From SHXO01 sp964523885 (lineage in GTDB: Bacteria > Pseudomonadota > Gammaproteobacteria > Burkholderiales > SHXO01): a DNA stretch of 64,000 nt. Of the stretch, positions 41,722 through 52,068 are shown in pieces. The stretch spans positions 29,663-93,662 of the forward strand of contig CAZFYX010000020.1 in NCBI GenBank assembly GCA_964523885.1, read 5' to 3'. The notes below the pieces were generated by a model that did no database searches, was not told the DNA's origin, and saw only the letters and a program-made list of their open reading frames with translations. Within the stretch, counting starts at the first letter, position 1; every line of letters begins with the position of its first letter. A program made the translations under genes and the position numbers.

Positions 41722-43080
41722 ATGAGCGATACCGATCCACCGCTGCAGCGCCGGCGCCTGCTCTGCTGCGTGCTGGCGATCGAGCTGGCCGGGCACGAGG
41801 AGCGGCCGGTGTTCGACCAGATCCGCGCGACGCACGACCTGCGGCAGCTGCTGGCCGATGCCGCCTCGACGGTGCCGCGACACGAGCTCGTTGCCATCGG
41901 TCGCGAGGACGGCGTGCTGCTGGTCTTCGCTGCCGACCCCGCCGCCTGCTTCGAGACTGCGTTCGCAGTCCGCGCCGCGAGCCTCGAGGAGCGGCCGGAT
42001 CGCAACCTGCAGGTGCGGATCGGAATCGACCTCGGTCCGGCCGAACTGATCGAGGAGGCGGCGGGGCAGGCCTGGCTGGGTGGCGACGCGCGGCGCGACG
42101 CCGAGCGGCTGGTCCGGCACATCGCGCCCGGGCAGCTTGCCGTGACACGCGCGTTCTTCGAGGTGCTCACGCGCCTGGCCCCCGCCCACTGCGCGCGGCT
42201 CGAGTACCAGGGGCTGCTCTCCGACACCGTTGCGCGTCCGCTGGGGTGGTATGTGCTCGACGCGGCGGCGAGGGAACAACCGGCAGTGACGCAGCAGGCT
42301 CGGCACGGGATACCCCGGACGCGGGCCGCCGCGGTCCCGGCCGGGCGCGGGGGGCGCAAGCTGGGTCTGCCGCTGCGCCTGGCTGGCGCCGGGGTACTCG
42401 CCCTGGGGCTCGCACTGGCCGGGCGCTCCCTGCAGGTGTCCCCGACGGTGCCGGACGCGACCCTGGTCGCGGAACCCGCGCTCGAGGTCGCGCTCACTCC
42501 CACCGCGCTGGACGAGGAGGCCAGGGTCGATACCGACTCCCGCGACCCGCCTGCCGATCCGCCAGGGGACGGACCGATGCCCGATGCGGCAGCGGCGATC
42601 GCGCGTCCAGCGTCCGCACACTCGCGCGCGATCGTGCCAGCCGTCGCGCCGCTGGGCATGCAGCCGGCACGGCCGCTGGTCGCAGTGCCGAAGACCCGGG
42701 TCGTGACCGTGCATCTCGCAGTCCGGCCCTGGGGCGAGGTGCTGGTCGACGGGCGCAGCATGGGTGTATCCCCGCCGCTCAAGACCCTGCGGCTGGCGCC
42801 CGGTACCCACGTCGTGACCCTGCGCAACGGAACCCTCCCACCGCTGCACCGGCAGCTCGTGCTGCCCGCGGGGAGCGCTGCGGTGTCCCTGGTTCACGAC
42901 TTCGGCTGTGCCGCCGTCCGCGGCCCACGCTGCCCGGATGCGCCCGGGACGTCGTCCGGGTCTCCGCCTCCGTTGGACAGAGGCGCCAGGCGCAACACCA
43001 TGGGGGTCGACGTCATCGGCCGGGCGGGCCGCCCGGATCTCGCGGGCTCACCCGCGCCACCCGCGATCGCAGTGCGCTAG
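41722..43080 (+). CDS. degenerate class III cyclase-like domain fused to membrane helix and PEGA-like domain
   Basis: A 452-residue protein. Residues 10-180 resemble a nucleotidyl cyclase homology domain (HELVAIGREDGVLLVFA, LQVRIGIDLGPAEL, GDARRDAERLVRHIAPGQLAVTRAFFEVL), but the usual metal-binding Asp pair is not clear, so activity is doubtful. A single membrane helix follows (about 212-230), then a Pro/Ala-rich linker and a PEGA-like beta domain (VTVHLAVRPWGEVLVDGRSMGVSPP, LAPGTHVVTLRNG). Topology places the cyclase-like part inside and PEGA in the periplasm. It may sense an envelope cue. ATG 41722 is preceded only by a weak site. Confidence 0.75.
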   Translation: MSDTDPPLQRRRLLCCVLAIELAGHEERPVFDQIRATHDLRQLLADAASTVPRHELVAIGREDGVLLVFAADPAACFETAFAVRAASLEERPDRNLQVRIGIDLGPAELIEEAAGQAWLGGDARRDAERLVRHIAPGQLAVTRAFFEVLTRLAPAHCARLEYQGLLSDTVARPLGWYVLDAAAREQPAVTQQARHGIPRTRAAAVPAGRGGRKLGLPLRLAGAGVLALGLALAGRSLQVSPTVPDATLVAEPALEVALTPTALDEEARVDTDSRDPPADPPGDGPMPDAAAAIARPASAHSRAIVPAVAPLGMQPARPLVAVPKTRVVTVHLAVRPWGEVLVDGRSMGVSPPLKTLRLAPGTHVVTLRNGTLPPLHRQLVLPAGSAAVSLVHDFGCAAVRGPRCPDAPGTSSGSPPPLDRGARRNTMGVDVIGRAGRPDLAGSPAPPAIAVR

Positions 43081-43107
43081 ACCCACCGCGAAGCGCTGCT
43101 TCGACAG

Positions 43108-44712
43108 CTAATCGTCCAGGCTCACCCCGATCAGGCGCGAGATGCGCAGCGGCACCCCCGCGCGCTGCATGGTGAGCACGCGGTCCTGCAGGGCGCTGTC
43201 GGACATGGTGAGGCGTGCACGCAGGCGTACGTACTCGGCCCAGGAGCGGATCACGAAGCGCTCGACGTAGCGGCCGTCGTCCTCGAGATCGCGGAAGATG
43301 CGCCAGGCACTGGCGCCATTGCGCCGGCGGGTCGGCGCCACCTCGTGGATGGCGCGCAGGAAGGCCTCGCGATGCTCCGGATCGACCCGGTACTCGATCT
43401 GGATCAGCACCGGCCCGTCGTCCGGCAGCGGTTCGCCGATCAGGGCGATCTCCGGCAGCTGCACGCCGGTCTTCAGGTCCGATTCGCTGCCCAGGGCGAT
43501 GCGCACGCGCTGATTGAAGGCGAGCAGCAGCAGGATCGCGGCCGCGGATGCCGCGAGCGTGATGCGCAGTCCGACCAGCGAGGCGAGCCAGCCCCACAGC
43601 GCGGCGCCGAGCGCGAGGCTGGCCTGGAACGCCACCAGGTTGAGCGCCAGGGCGCGTGCCCGGACCCACGCCGGCGCGGAGCTCTGCGTGCCTGCCGACG
43701 TCGTGGCCAGCACGCTGACCCACGCAGCGCCGGCTGCCGCAGCGCCCACTACTGCGACCGCCAGGTAGGGAGTCGCCGCCACCAGGGCGGTGCCGAGGGC
43801 CCAAAGCACGAAGCCGAAGTTGACGACGGCGTGCAGCGAGAGCCGCTGCAGGCGCGCCGGTACCGTCACCGCTGCGGCCACGGCGCCGGCGCCGAAGCAG
43901 CCGAACAGCAGGCCGAAGCCCCCGGCGCCCATTTCCAGCTGGTCGCGTGCCACCACCGGCAGCAGCGCGAACAGGGCGCTCGCACAGAACGTGAAGCTGA
44001 CGATGCGCTGGAGGAATGCCTTGAGCGCAGGGGCATGGCGGGCGTAGCGGATGCCGCTGACGATGCCGGAGACCAGCGTCTCGGGAACCCCCGGGATGGC
44101 GGGCGCCGAGCGGCGCACGCGGCGCAGCGCGTAGATCATGCCGACGAACAGCAGCGCGGTGGCGAGCATGGTCGCGCCTGCGCCCAGCCAGGCGGCGAGA
44201 ACACCCGCGAGCGCAGGCCCGACCGCGCGCGACACGTTGAATGCCACCGCCCCCAGCGCCACCGCCGGCGGCAGCTCCGGATACGGCACCAGGTCGTTGA
44301 TCATCGCCTGCTGCGTGGGCATGTAGAAGGTGAAGCCCACGCCGATCAGGAAGGTGAACGCGAGCAGGCTCGCCGGCCCGATCCATCCTGCCATGGTGAT
44401 CGCGCCCAGCGCCACGGTGCCGGCGAGCAGCAGGACCTGCGCCACCAACAGCACGCGCCTGCGATCGACGATGTCTGCGAGCGCGCCGGCCGCCAGACCC
44501 AGCAGCAGCGCCGGGGTCGTGCTGGCCGTCTGCACCAGGGCCACCATGAAGGCCGATGGCGTGAGCGTCGCCATCAGCCAGGCCGCCGTGGTGGCCTGCA
44601 TGGTGTAACCGAGCGCCGTCCCCACCGAGCCGAAGTAGAAGCTGCGGAAGCGGGGGTGGCGCAATGGCGTCGCGCTGACCAGGCGTCCGAGCAGGGTGGA
44701 GGAAGGCTGCAT
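43108..44712 (-). CDS. MFS exporter with C-terminal monooxygenase-like domain
   Basis: A 534-residue protein. Residues 1-410 hold 12 membrane helices of the MFS_3 (enterobactin-exporter-like) group, with ADIVDRRRVL between helices 2 and 3. Residues 425-534 form a soluble alpha/beta domain (VLIQIEYRVDPEHREAFLRAI, GASAWRIFRDLEDDGRYVERFVIRSWAEYVRL) similar to the antibiotic-biosynthesis-monooxygenase or dabb fold that this subfamily carries. ATG 44712 was chosen, since upstream codons do not look transmembrane or family-like. The exported compound is unknown. Confidence 0.87.
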   Translation of the reverse strand: MQPSSTLLGRLVSATPLRHPRFRSFYFGSVGTALGYTMQATTAAWLMATLTPSAFMVALVQTASTTPALLLGLAAGALADIVDRRRVLLVAQVLLLAGTVALGAITMAGWIGPASLLAFTFLIGVGFTFYMPTQQAMINDLVPYPELPPAVALGAVAFNVSRAVGPALAGVLAAWLGAGATMLATALLFVGMIYALRRVRRSAPAIPGVPETLVSGIVSGIRYARHAPALKAFLQRIVSFTFCASALFALLPVVARDQLEMGAGGFGLLFGCFGAGAVAAAVTVPARLQRLSLHAVVNFGFVLWALGTALVAATPYLAVAVVGAAAAGAAWVSVLATTSAGTQSSAPAWVRARALALNLVAFQASLALGAALWGWLASLVGLRITLAASAAAILLLLAFNQRVRIALGSESDLKTGVQLPEIALIGEPLPDDGPVLIQIEYRVDPEHREAFLRAIHEVAPTRRRNGASAWRIFRDLEDDGRYVERFVIRSWAEYVRLRARLTMSDSALQDRVLTMQRAGVPLRISRLIGVSLDD

Positions 44713-45085
44713 GCTGAGGCAGAGTCTATAGGGGAAGTCCGGAGCTGGGGTGCGTCGGCATGCTGACATGCAGCGTGCCGCGTCGCGGCGCGATGCGGCG
44801 TCCTTCCACCGACCTTCCGAATTGCTTCCATGCCACTGACCGGACTGCAGTGGTCAGGGGACAGCAGCGGGAATGGATATGCTTTCCCGGTGGGCGATCG
44901 ACACCATCGCGAGCGAATGCGCAAGGGGTGAATGCGTGAAGGGCTGGAGCTCGGTGAATGCGTGAAGGGTGAGTGGGTGAAGGGTGCCCTCTCACCCCGA
45001 CCCTTTCCCCCCGCGCGCGGGAGGAGGGGGGTGCTTTTCATCCTTCATTCTTCACCCTTCACGCCTTCACCGCTGTTGGAAGCAT
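44713..45085. other. intergenic region with repeats, no gene seen
   Basis: 373 bases between the MFS start and the ctaD stop. The first 200 bases hold no convincing ORF with a ribosome site. The second half (44929-45077) is a low-complexity block annotated separately. No RNA gene was recognised. Confidence 0.7.
44929..45077. repeat. GTGAAGGG-type direct and inverted repeats
   Basis: GGTGAATGCGTGAAGGG occurs at 44929-44943 and again near 44953-44969, followed by GTGGGTGAAGGG. A palindromic CTCACCCCGACCC / CGCGCGGGAGGAGG core comes next, and then the inverse form TTCACCCTTCACGCCTTCACC at 45051-45071. The block resembles dispersed intergenic repeats of GC-rich proteobacteria. It directly follows the ctaD stop codon and may form a hairpin. 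Confidence 0.7.
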
Positions 45086-46660
45086 TCACCGAATCAGAGG
45101 TGGCGTCTCGAAGGTGTGATACGGGGCCGGCGTGGGCAGCGCGCGCCATTCCAGGCTGTCCGCGCCTTCCCACGGTTGCTGCGCGGCAATCTCCCCGCCG
45201 CGGTAGGACTTGAACAGGCCCCACACGAACACCAGCTGAGCCAGGCCCAGACCCCAGGCACCGATGCTCGACATCAGGTTGAAGTCGGCGAACTGCAGGG
45301 AATAGTCGGGGATGCGGCGCGGCATGCCGGCCAGCCCGAGGAAATGCTGCGGGAAGAAGGTCAGGTTGAAGAAGATGAAGGTCAGCCAGAAGTGCCACTT
45401 CCCGGCCGCCTCGTCGAACATCCGGCCGGTCCACTTTGGGAACCAGAAGGTCACCGCCGCGAACGCCGCGAACAGCGCGCCGGCCACCATCACGTAGTGG
45501 AAGTGCGCCACCACGTAGTAGGTGTCCTGCAACTGCACGTCGATCGGGACGACCGACAGGATCAGGCCGGTGAAGCCGCCAATGGTGAACATGAACAGGA
45601 AGCCGACCGCCCACAGCATCGGGGTCTCGAACGAGAGCCGGCCCTTCCACATGGTCGCGACCCAGTTGAACACCTTCACCCCGGTGGGAATGGCGATCAG
45701 CATCGTCGCGTACATGAAGTAGAGCTGCGACTGCAGCACGATCCCGGTGGTGTACATGTGATGTGCCCACACCAGGAAGGAGAGCACGGCGATGGCCGCC
45801 ACCGCGTAGACCATCGACGTGTAGCCGAACAGCGGCTTGCGCGAGAACGCCGGAATCACCTGCGAGATCACGCCGAAGGCTGGGATCGCGATGATGTACA
45901 CCTCGGGATGTCCGAAGAACCAGAACAGGTGCTGGAACAGCACCGGGTCGCCGCCGCCGACGGGGTTGAAGAAGTGCGTGCCGAAGTGGCGGTCGGTCAG
46001 CAGCATGGTGACGGTGCCGGCCAGCACCGGCATCACCGCGATCAGCAGGTAGGCGGTGATCAGCCAGGTCCAGCAGAACAGCGGCATCTTCATCAGAGTC
46101 ATCCCGGGCGCGCGCATGTTGAGCAGCGTGGTGATGATGTTGATCGAGCCCAGGATGGAGGACATGCCCAGGATGTGGATGGCGAAGATGGTCATGTCCA
46201 TGCTGATCGGCTGCTGCACCGACAGCGGCGGGTAGAGCGTCCAGCCGGTCTCGGACCCCCCGCCCGGCGCGAACTGCGCGAGGATCAGCAGCAGGGCCGC
46301 CGGTGGCAGCAGCCAGAAGCTCCAGTTGTTCAGCCGCGGGAAGGCCATGTCCGGTGCGCCGATCATCATCGGGATGAGCCAGTTCGCCAGTCCCACGAAC
46401 GCCGGCATGATGGCGCCGAAGATCATGATCAGCCCGTGGTAGGTGACCATGGCGTTGTAGAAGGTCGGGTCGACGAACTGCAGGCCGGGCTGGAACAGCT
46501 CGGTGCGGATGATGAGTGCCATGATTCCGCCGACCACGAACATGAGCCCGGAGAAGCACAGGTAGAGCGTGCCGATGTCCTTGTGATTGGTGGTCGTCAG
46601 CCAGCGCAGCAGGCCCGCAGGCGTGTGGGCGCCGTGCACATCGTCGTGCGTCGCTTCCAT
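45086..46660 (-). CDS. ctaD: cytochrome c oxidase subunit I
   Basis: A 524-residue, 12-helix haem-copper oxidase subunit I of the aa3 (A-type) class. GHPEVYI holds the Glu and the cross-linked His-Tyr, VWAHHMYTTG gives two Cu ligands, and VAHFHYVM gives the haem ligands. TYHGLIMIFG and the K-channel segment PTGVKVFNW are present. It would reduce oxygen to water in the inner membrane, but subunits II and III and assembly genes are not neighbours. It is followed by a repeat block and preceded by a hybrid kinase gene on the same strand. Confidence 0.95.
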   Translation of the reverse strand: MEATHDDVHGAHTPAGLLRWLTTTNHKDIGTLYLCFSGLMFVVGGIMALIIRTELFQPGLQFVDPTFYNAMVTYHGLIMIFGAIMPAFVGLANWLIPMMIGAPDMAFPRLNNWSFWLLPPAALLLILAQFAPGGGSETGWTLYPPLSVQQPISMDMTIFAIHILGMSSILGSINIITTLLNMRAPGMTLMKMPLFCWTWLITAYLLIAVMPVLAGTVTMLLTDRHFGTHFFNPVGGGDPVLFQHLFWFFGHPEVYIIAIPAFGVISQVIPAFSRKPLFGYTSMVYAVAAIAVLSFLVWAHHMYTTGIVLQSQLYFMYATMLIAIPTGVKVFNWVATMWKGRLSFETPMLWAVGFLFMFTIGGFTGLILSVVPIDVQLQDTYYVVAHFHYVMVAGALFAAFAAVTFWFPKWTGRMFDEAAGKWHFWLTFIFFNLTFFPQHFLGLAGMPRRIPDYSLQFADFNLMSSIGAWGLGLAQLVFVWGLFKSYRGGEIAAQQPWEGADSLEWRALPTPAPYHTFETPPLIR

Positions 46661-46680
46661 CGGTCACTCCCTCGCATGGG

Positions 46681-48861
46681 TCAGGAAAGCTCGTCCGTGG
46701 CGGGACGCTTGGGACGGCTCAGGCCGCGGTAGGATTCGGTGCGCGCACCGGGACCCGCGGCGTGCACGCGCCGCCGCCGCTTGCGCCCGCCCTCGTGGGC
46801 CCGGGCGCGGACTCCGTGCAGGATCTCGAGCAGGCGGGCGACGTCGACCGGCTTGACCAGGTGGTGGTCGAAGCCTGCCTCGCGGGAGCGGGTGCGGTCG
46901 CTGTCCTGGCCCCAACCGGTGATCGCGACCAGCACGCAGTCGCCACCGCAGCTGCCAGCCCGGATCTGGCGGGCGGCCTCGAAGCCGGACAGCACCGGCA
47001 GGCCGATGTCGAGGAGGATCGCGTCGGGATGGAACTCCTCCGCCTGGGTCACCGCTTCGCGTCCATCGTGCCCGGTGCGTACGTCGTTGCCCATCAGGCG
47101 CAGCAGCAGGGCCAGGCTGGCGGCCGAATCACGGTTGTCGTCCACGATCAGGATGCGCAGCCCGGAGGGAGCGGTGGCGGTGGCGGAGTCGCCCATCTGT
47201 ACCGGACGCTCGGGTTCGCGCGCGGGCAGCCGCACCACGAACTCGCTGCCGCGATTGATGCCCTCGCTGTGCGCCGTGATCGCGCCGTCGTGCAGCTCGA
47301 CCAGGCGCTTGGCCAGTGTCAGCCCGACCCCCAGCCCGCCCTGGCCCGGATCGAGGGGCGGCCGGGACTGCTCGAACATCTGGAAGATGCGCGACAACTG
47401 CTCCGGCGGGATGCCGATGCCGTTGTCGCCCACGCGGATCACCGCGTCGGTGCCGCAGCGCTCGGTGCGCACCACGATCGTCCCGCCGTGCACGGTGAAC
47501 TTGGCCGCGTTGTCGAGCAGGTCTGCGACCACCTGCGCCAGGCGGGTGAGATCGCCGTCGACGTGGATCGGCTCGGCTGAGAGCTCGAGCACCAGCTGGT
47601 GCCCGCGCGAAGCGATCAGCGGGCGGCTCGCCTCGAGCGCGGCCTCGACCACTGCCGACACGTCGATCCGTGTCCTGCGCAGATCGAGCTTGCCGTTGGT
47701 GATGCGCTGCAGGTCGAGCAGGTCGTCGACCAGGCGCGCGAGATGACGCACCTGCCGATCGATCACCCGGGCCGCCCAGTCGCGGTGCTGTTCCTGCACA
47801 TGCGGCGCCTGCAGCACCTGCACCGCGTTGCCGATCGGGGCGAGCGGGTTGCGCAGTTCGTGCGCGAGCACCGCGAGGAACTCGTCCTTGCGCCGCTGCT
47901 GCTCGTTGATCTGGGCATACAGCTGCGCGTTCTCGATGATGTCCGCGGCCTGGCGCGCGCACAGGTCGAGCAGGTGTGCCTGCCAGGGCGAAGGGGCGCG
48001 CCGCTGGCGCGAATGGGTCGAGAGCACGCCGATGTTGCGGCCCGCGCGTGTGATCAGGGGTGTGCTGTGCACGGCGAGGAACCCCGCCGCACGTGCCACC
48101 TCCCGATAGTCTTCGGAGCATGCGGCGGTGCTCACGTCCTCGAACACGACCCGCCGCCGCTCGGCGAACGCACGCGCGCAGGGACCTGCGCTCGCCGGTG
48201 CGGTCTCGATCCGCCGCAGGGTGGCGGCATCGAAGCCGATGCTGGCCTGCGTCTGCAGCGGCCCGAGGTCGCTCTCGCCCAGCGCAATCAGGCCGAGGTC
48301 GGTGCGATCGATCGCACACGCGGCCTGCAGCACGGCCTGCAGGATCGGCTGCAGCTCCAGCGTCGCGGACATCCGTGCGCTCATCTCGTGCAGCCGCGTC
48401 AGGTCGGCCAGCTGGCGATCACGTTCGCCACGCGAGGCGCGCAGCGCCTCCTCCATGAGCCGGCGATCGGTGATGTCGATGAGGATGTTGACGGCGCCGA
48501 TCAGCTGGCCCGCGTCGTCCCGCAGCGGATTCGCATTGGCGAGCACCGCCACGCGGCTCCCGTCAGGGCGCTCGACCAGGATCTCGCAGCTGCGGTACTC
48601 CTGCCCGGTGCGCAGGGCGAGCGCCATCCACGACTGTTCGTGGGGAATCGGCGTGCCGTCGGGGGCGAACAGGTGCAGGGCACCGCAGTAGCGATCAGCC
48701 GCTGAATCGAGCGCGGGCGCACGGCCCCAGAGTTCGAGCGCCCGCTGGTTGAAGTACGTGATCCGTCCGTCTGCGTCGCACGTGCAGGCCGCTGCGGGCA
48801 ACGCCTCGAGGAAGCCACGGAAGTCGACGCCTACGCGGCCCGGCTTCCCACCCGCGCGCAT
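46681..48861 (-). CDS. hybrid sensor histidine kinase (PAS-GAF-HisKA-HATPase-REC)
   Basis: A 726-residue soluble hybrid kinase. A PAS domain (about 15-130), a GAF domain (about 155-310), HisKA with His334 in HELRNPLAPI, HATPase_c (LLDNAAKFT, DNGIGI, GGLGVGL) and a receiver with Asp618 in LLDIGLPVL are followed by a basic tail (RKRRRRVH). It has no membrane helix. The start is uncertain: ATG 48861 lacks a ribosome site, and ATG 48945 or TTG 48957 are in frame. It ends 20 bases before ctaD. The domain order and sequence match the kinase at 38165, probably a paralogue. Confidence 0.88.
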   Translation of the reverse strand: MRAGGKPGRVGVDFRGFLEALPAAACTCDADGRITYFNQRALELWGRAPALDSAADRYCGALHLFAPDGTPIPHEQSWMALALRTGQEYRSCEILVERPDGSRVAVLANANPLRDDAGQLIGAVNILIDITDRRLMEEALRASRGERDRQLADLTRLHEMSARMSATLELQPILQAVLQAACAIDRTDLGLIALGESDLGPLQTQASIGFDAATLRRIETAPASAGPCARAFAERRRVVFEDVSTAACSEDYREVARAAGFLAVHSTPLITRAGRNIGVLSTHSRQRRAPSPWQAHLLDLCARQAADIIENAQLYAQINEQQRRKDEFLAVLAHELRNPLAPIGNAVQVLQAPHVQEQHRDWAARVIDRQVRHLARLVDDLLDLQRITNGKLDLRRTRIDVSAVVEAALEASRPLIASRGHQLVLELSAEPIHVDGDLTRLAQVVADLLDNAAKFTVHGGTIVVRTERCGTDAVIRVGDNGIGIPPEQLSRIFQMFEQSRPPLDPGQGGLGVGLTLAKRLVELHDGAITAHSEGINRGSEFVVRLPAREPERPVQMGDSATATAPSGLRILIVDDNRDSAASLALLLRLMGNDVRTGHDGREAVTQAEEFHPDAILLDIGLPVLSGFEAARQIRAGSCGGDCVLVAITGWGQDSDRTRSREAGFDHHLVKPVDVARLLEILHGVRARAHEGGRKRRRRVHAAGPGARTESYRGLSRPKRPATDELS

Positions 48862-49143
48862 GGAGGGTCTGTCCACGGTGCAGTGATCTCGTTGTCCCGA
48901 TGCCCCGGAGCCGGTTCGCGAAGGGCGTGCGGCCGGGCATCGCATCCCGGTCAGCAAGCGCTGCTCCCGAAGAGGAAGAACGTGCGGACGCGGGCCGGGA
49001 CTGAACCGGCGTGGCAGGCAAGGGAAGGAAGCGGAGGCGGGCCTCCGTGGCGGGCGGGGGCGATGCGCCGGGTGCCGGGCCGGCGATGCGCATCGAAGAC
49101 GTGCGCGGTCGCCGGACCCGGTGAAGTCCCGGCGACTGGCTTG

Positions 49144-49386
49144 CTACGCCCGGTAAGCGCGCACCTGTCGCGCGACGTTCTGGGCCATTTCCTCCAGTTC
49201 GTGCAAGCCCTTGCGCTCGAGGACCGGGGCCGGCAGCTGGAGCTCGAAGGAGAGCCCGTCGCGCTCCACGGCGAAGCGATGCTGCAGGCTGAGGCGTTCG
49301 TAGCGCACCGTCGCATCGGGCAAATGGCCAGTGAGCGTCTCGAGCAGGATCGCGGGTTTGTCTTCGGGTTCGATGGAAAGGATCAT
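49144..49386 (-). CDS. hypothetical protein, 80 residues
   Basis: An 80-residue soluble alpha/beta protein beginning MILSIEPEDKPAILLETLTGHLPDATVRYERLSLQHRFAVERDG, with amphipathic C-terminal helix LHELEEMAQNVARQV. ATG 49386 gives the most natural N-terminus, with no clear ribosome site; ATG 49458 is in frame. No family is recognised. It stands alone between the kinase and asnS genes. Confidence 0.5.
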   Translation of the reverse strand: MILSIEPEDKPAILLETLTGHLPDATVRYERLSLQHRFAVERDGLSFELQLPAPVLERKGLHELEEMAQNVARQVRAYRA

Positions 49387-49628
49387 GGTCGCAGTGGAGC
49401 GGGGAGACACCGAGTGGTGCCGGCCGCGCAAAAGCATGAACCGCACCACCGCGGTCATCGCACTGTAATCCGCAGAGGAGTTGGTAGAAGCTGCACGCGG
49501 CGTCGGTAAACCTGACATGCGCGGCGCGGCGCGACCGAACCCGCGCGGCCGGAATCTCGTCGATAGAGAGCTTTGCGCGCGCAGCGCCCGACAGGGCTGT
49601 CGCCGCAACTGACAGCGACCGTGCCTGA

Positions 49629-49649
49629 CCCGCCGGCTGTGCCGGCGGG
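49629..49649. terminator. perfect 9-base hairpin downstream of asnS
   Basis: CCCGCCGGC and GCCGGCGGG around TGT, 23 bases beyond the asnS stop in its direction of reading. There is no T-run after the stem, so it is a terminator-like hairpin rather than a proven terminator. Confidence 0.55.
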
Positions 49650-49671
49650 CAGCGGCAGCCGGTGCCGCGCC

Positions 49672-51072
<1,401 letters not shown>

Positions 51073-51285
51073 GGAATGCCTCTCGAACACGAAACTTGCG
51101 ACAGGCCCATTGTGCCTGTTCCCGTGCAGCGTGCGCGGGCGCCGCGCGGCAGGGCCGGTACGCGCGCTGCTGTCTCCCTGCGTGAACCTGCAACAGGACG
51201 CCGATTGCGCTACGGCCCGTGCGCGCGTCCCGCCTTCCGTTGTCCTGCCGTGGTCCATGCCCGGTCCATTTCCACGGAGATTGCC

Positions 51286-52068
51286 ATGCACACCCGATCG
51301 CTGTCCCGCCTGCTGCTGGGAGCTGCCGCGATGCTGCTCGCCCTGTATTGGCGGCCGGCGCATGCCGAAGACACCAACCGGCCGCTGATGCTGGTGGCCA
51401 ATCCCCATCTGGGCGAGTTCTATGCACATACGGTCCTGGTGGTCATTCCCCTGGGCGACGACCGCCACGTCGGCCTGATCATCAACCGGCCCAGCGAGAG
51501 CTCGCTCGCCAGCCTGTTCCCCGAGCATGAGCCGTCGCGGAAGGTGGTCGCGCCGGTATACGTCGGCGGACCGGTGATGTCGAACTCGCTGTTCGCGGTG
51601 GTGCGCGCTCAGCGCCCGCCCGGCGAGGGGTCGATCCTGCTGCTCCCTGGCCTGTTCCTGGTCGCGCACGTGAAGACCATCGACCAGATCATCGAGCAGG
51701 AGCCGAACGCGGCGCGCTACTACGTCGGCATCGTGGCCTGGCAGCCGGGCGAACTGGACGAGGAACTGCGGAAGGGCTTCTGGTACGTCATGCAGCCTGA
51801 TCCGGACCTGCTGTTCCGGGAGCCGCCGAACGGCATGTGGGAGGAGCTCGTGAAGCGGGCAGGGGTGGCGAAGACGCGGGTGGACAATGGGCGCGAGGCT
51901 AGAGGCGGCTGGAGGCGAAAGGTTGAGGCCGAGGATGCCGCGGGGTGCTGGCGCGCGCTGCGGGCGCACTCATTGAATGCGCGCGGGCGGTGGAGTGCAC
52001 CATTTTGCGGCGGGCGCGCGCCCGTTGCTGCGCCCGTGGGGCATGCGCCATGGCCCTTCTCTCTTTGA
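51286..52068 (+). CDS. secreted YqgE/AlgH (DUF179) protein with unusual C-terminal tail
   Basis: A 260-residue protein. Residues 1-25 are a signal peptide (ending PAHAED), unlike cytoplasmic YqgE. Residues 27-190 are the YqgE/AlgH fold (LMLVANPHLGEFYAHTVLVV, GLIINRP, PVYVGGPV, YYVGIVAWQPGEL, FWYVMQPDPDLLF). After VDNG at about 203 the tail is encoded by a GAGGCTAGAGG-rich repeat and is not family-like, so the original stop may have been lost. GGAGA precedes the ATG. Function is unknown; the family includes AlgH, linked to transcription control in Pseudomonas. Confidence 0.83.
   Translation: MHTRSLSRLLLGAAAMLLALYWRPAHAEDTNRPLMLVANPHLGEFYAHTVLVVIPLGDDRHVGLIINRPSESSLASLFPEHEPSRKVVAPVYVGGPVMSNSLFAVVRAQRPPGEGSILLLPGLFLVAHVKTIDQIIEQEPNAARYYVGIVAWQPGELDEELRKGFWYVMQPDPDLLFREPPNGMWEELVKRAGVAKTRVDNGREARGGWRRKVEAEDAAGCWRALRAHSLNARGRWSAPFCGGRAPVAAPVGHAPWPFSL

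Noticed and set aside
40483..42897. An 804-codon minus-strand open frame
   Set aside because: It is antisense to the zinc-ribbon metallopeptidase and cyclase-like genes, whose motifs are clear; the antisense product has none.
44929..45077. CRISPR array
   Set aside because: Repeat units are unevenly spaced, include inverse copies and lack spacer-like unique segments of constant length.
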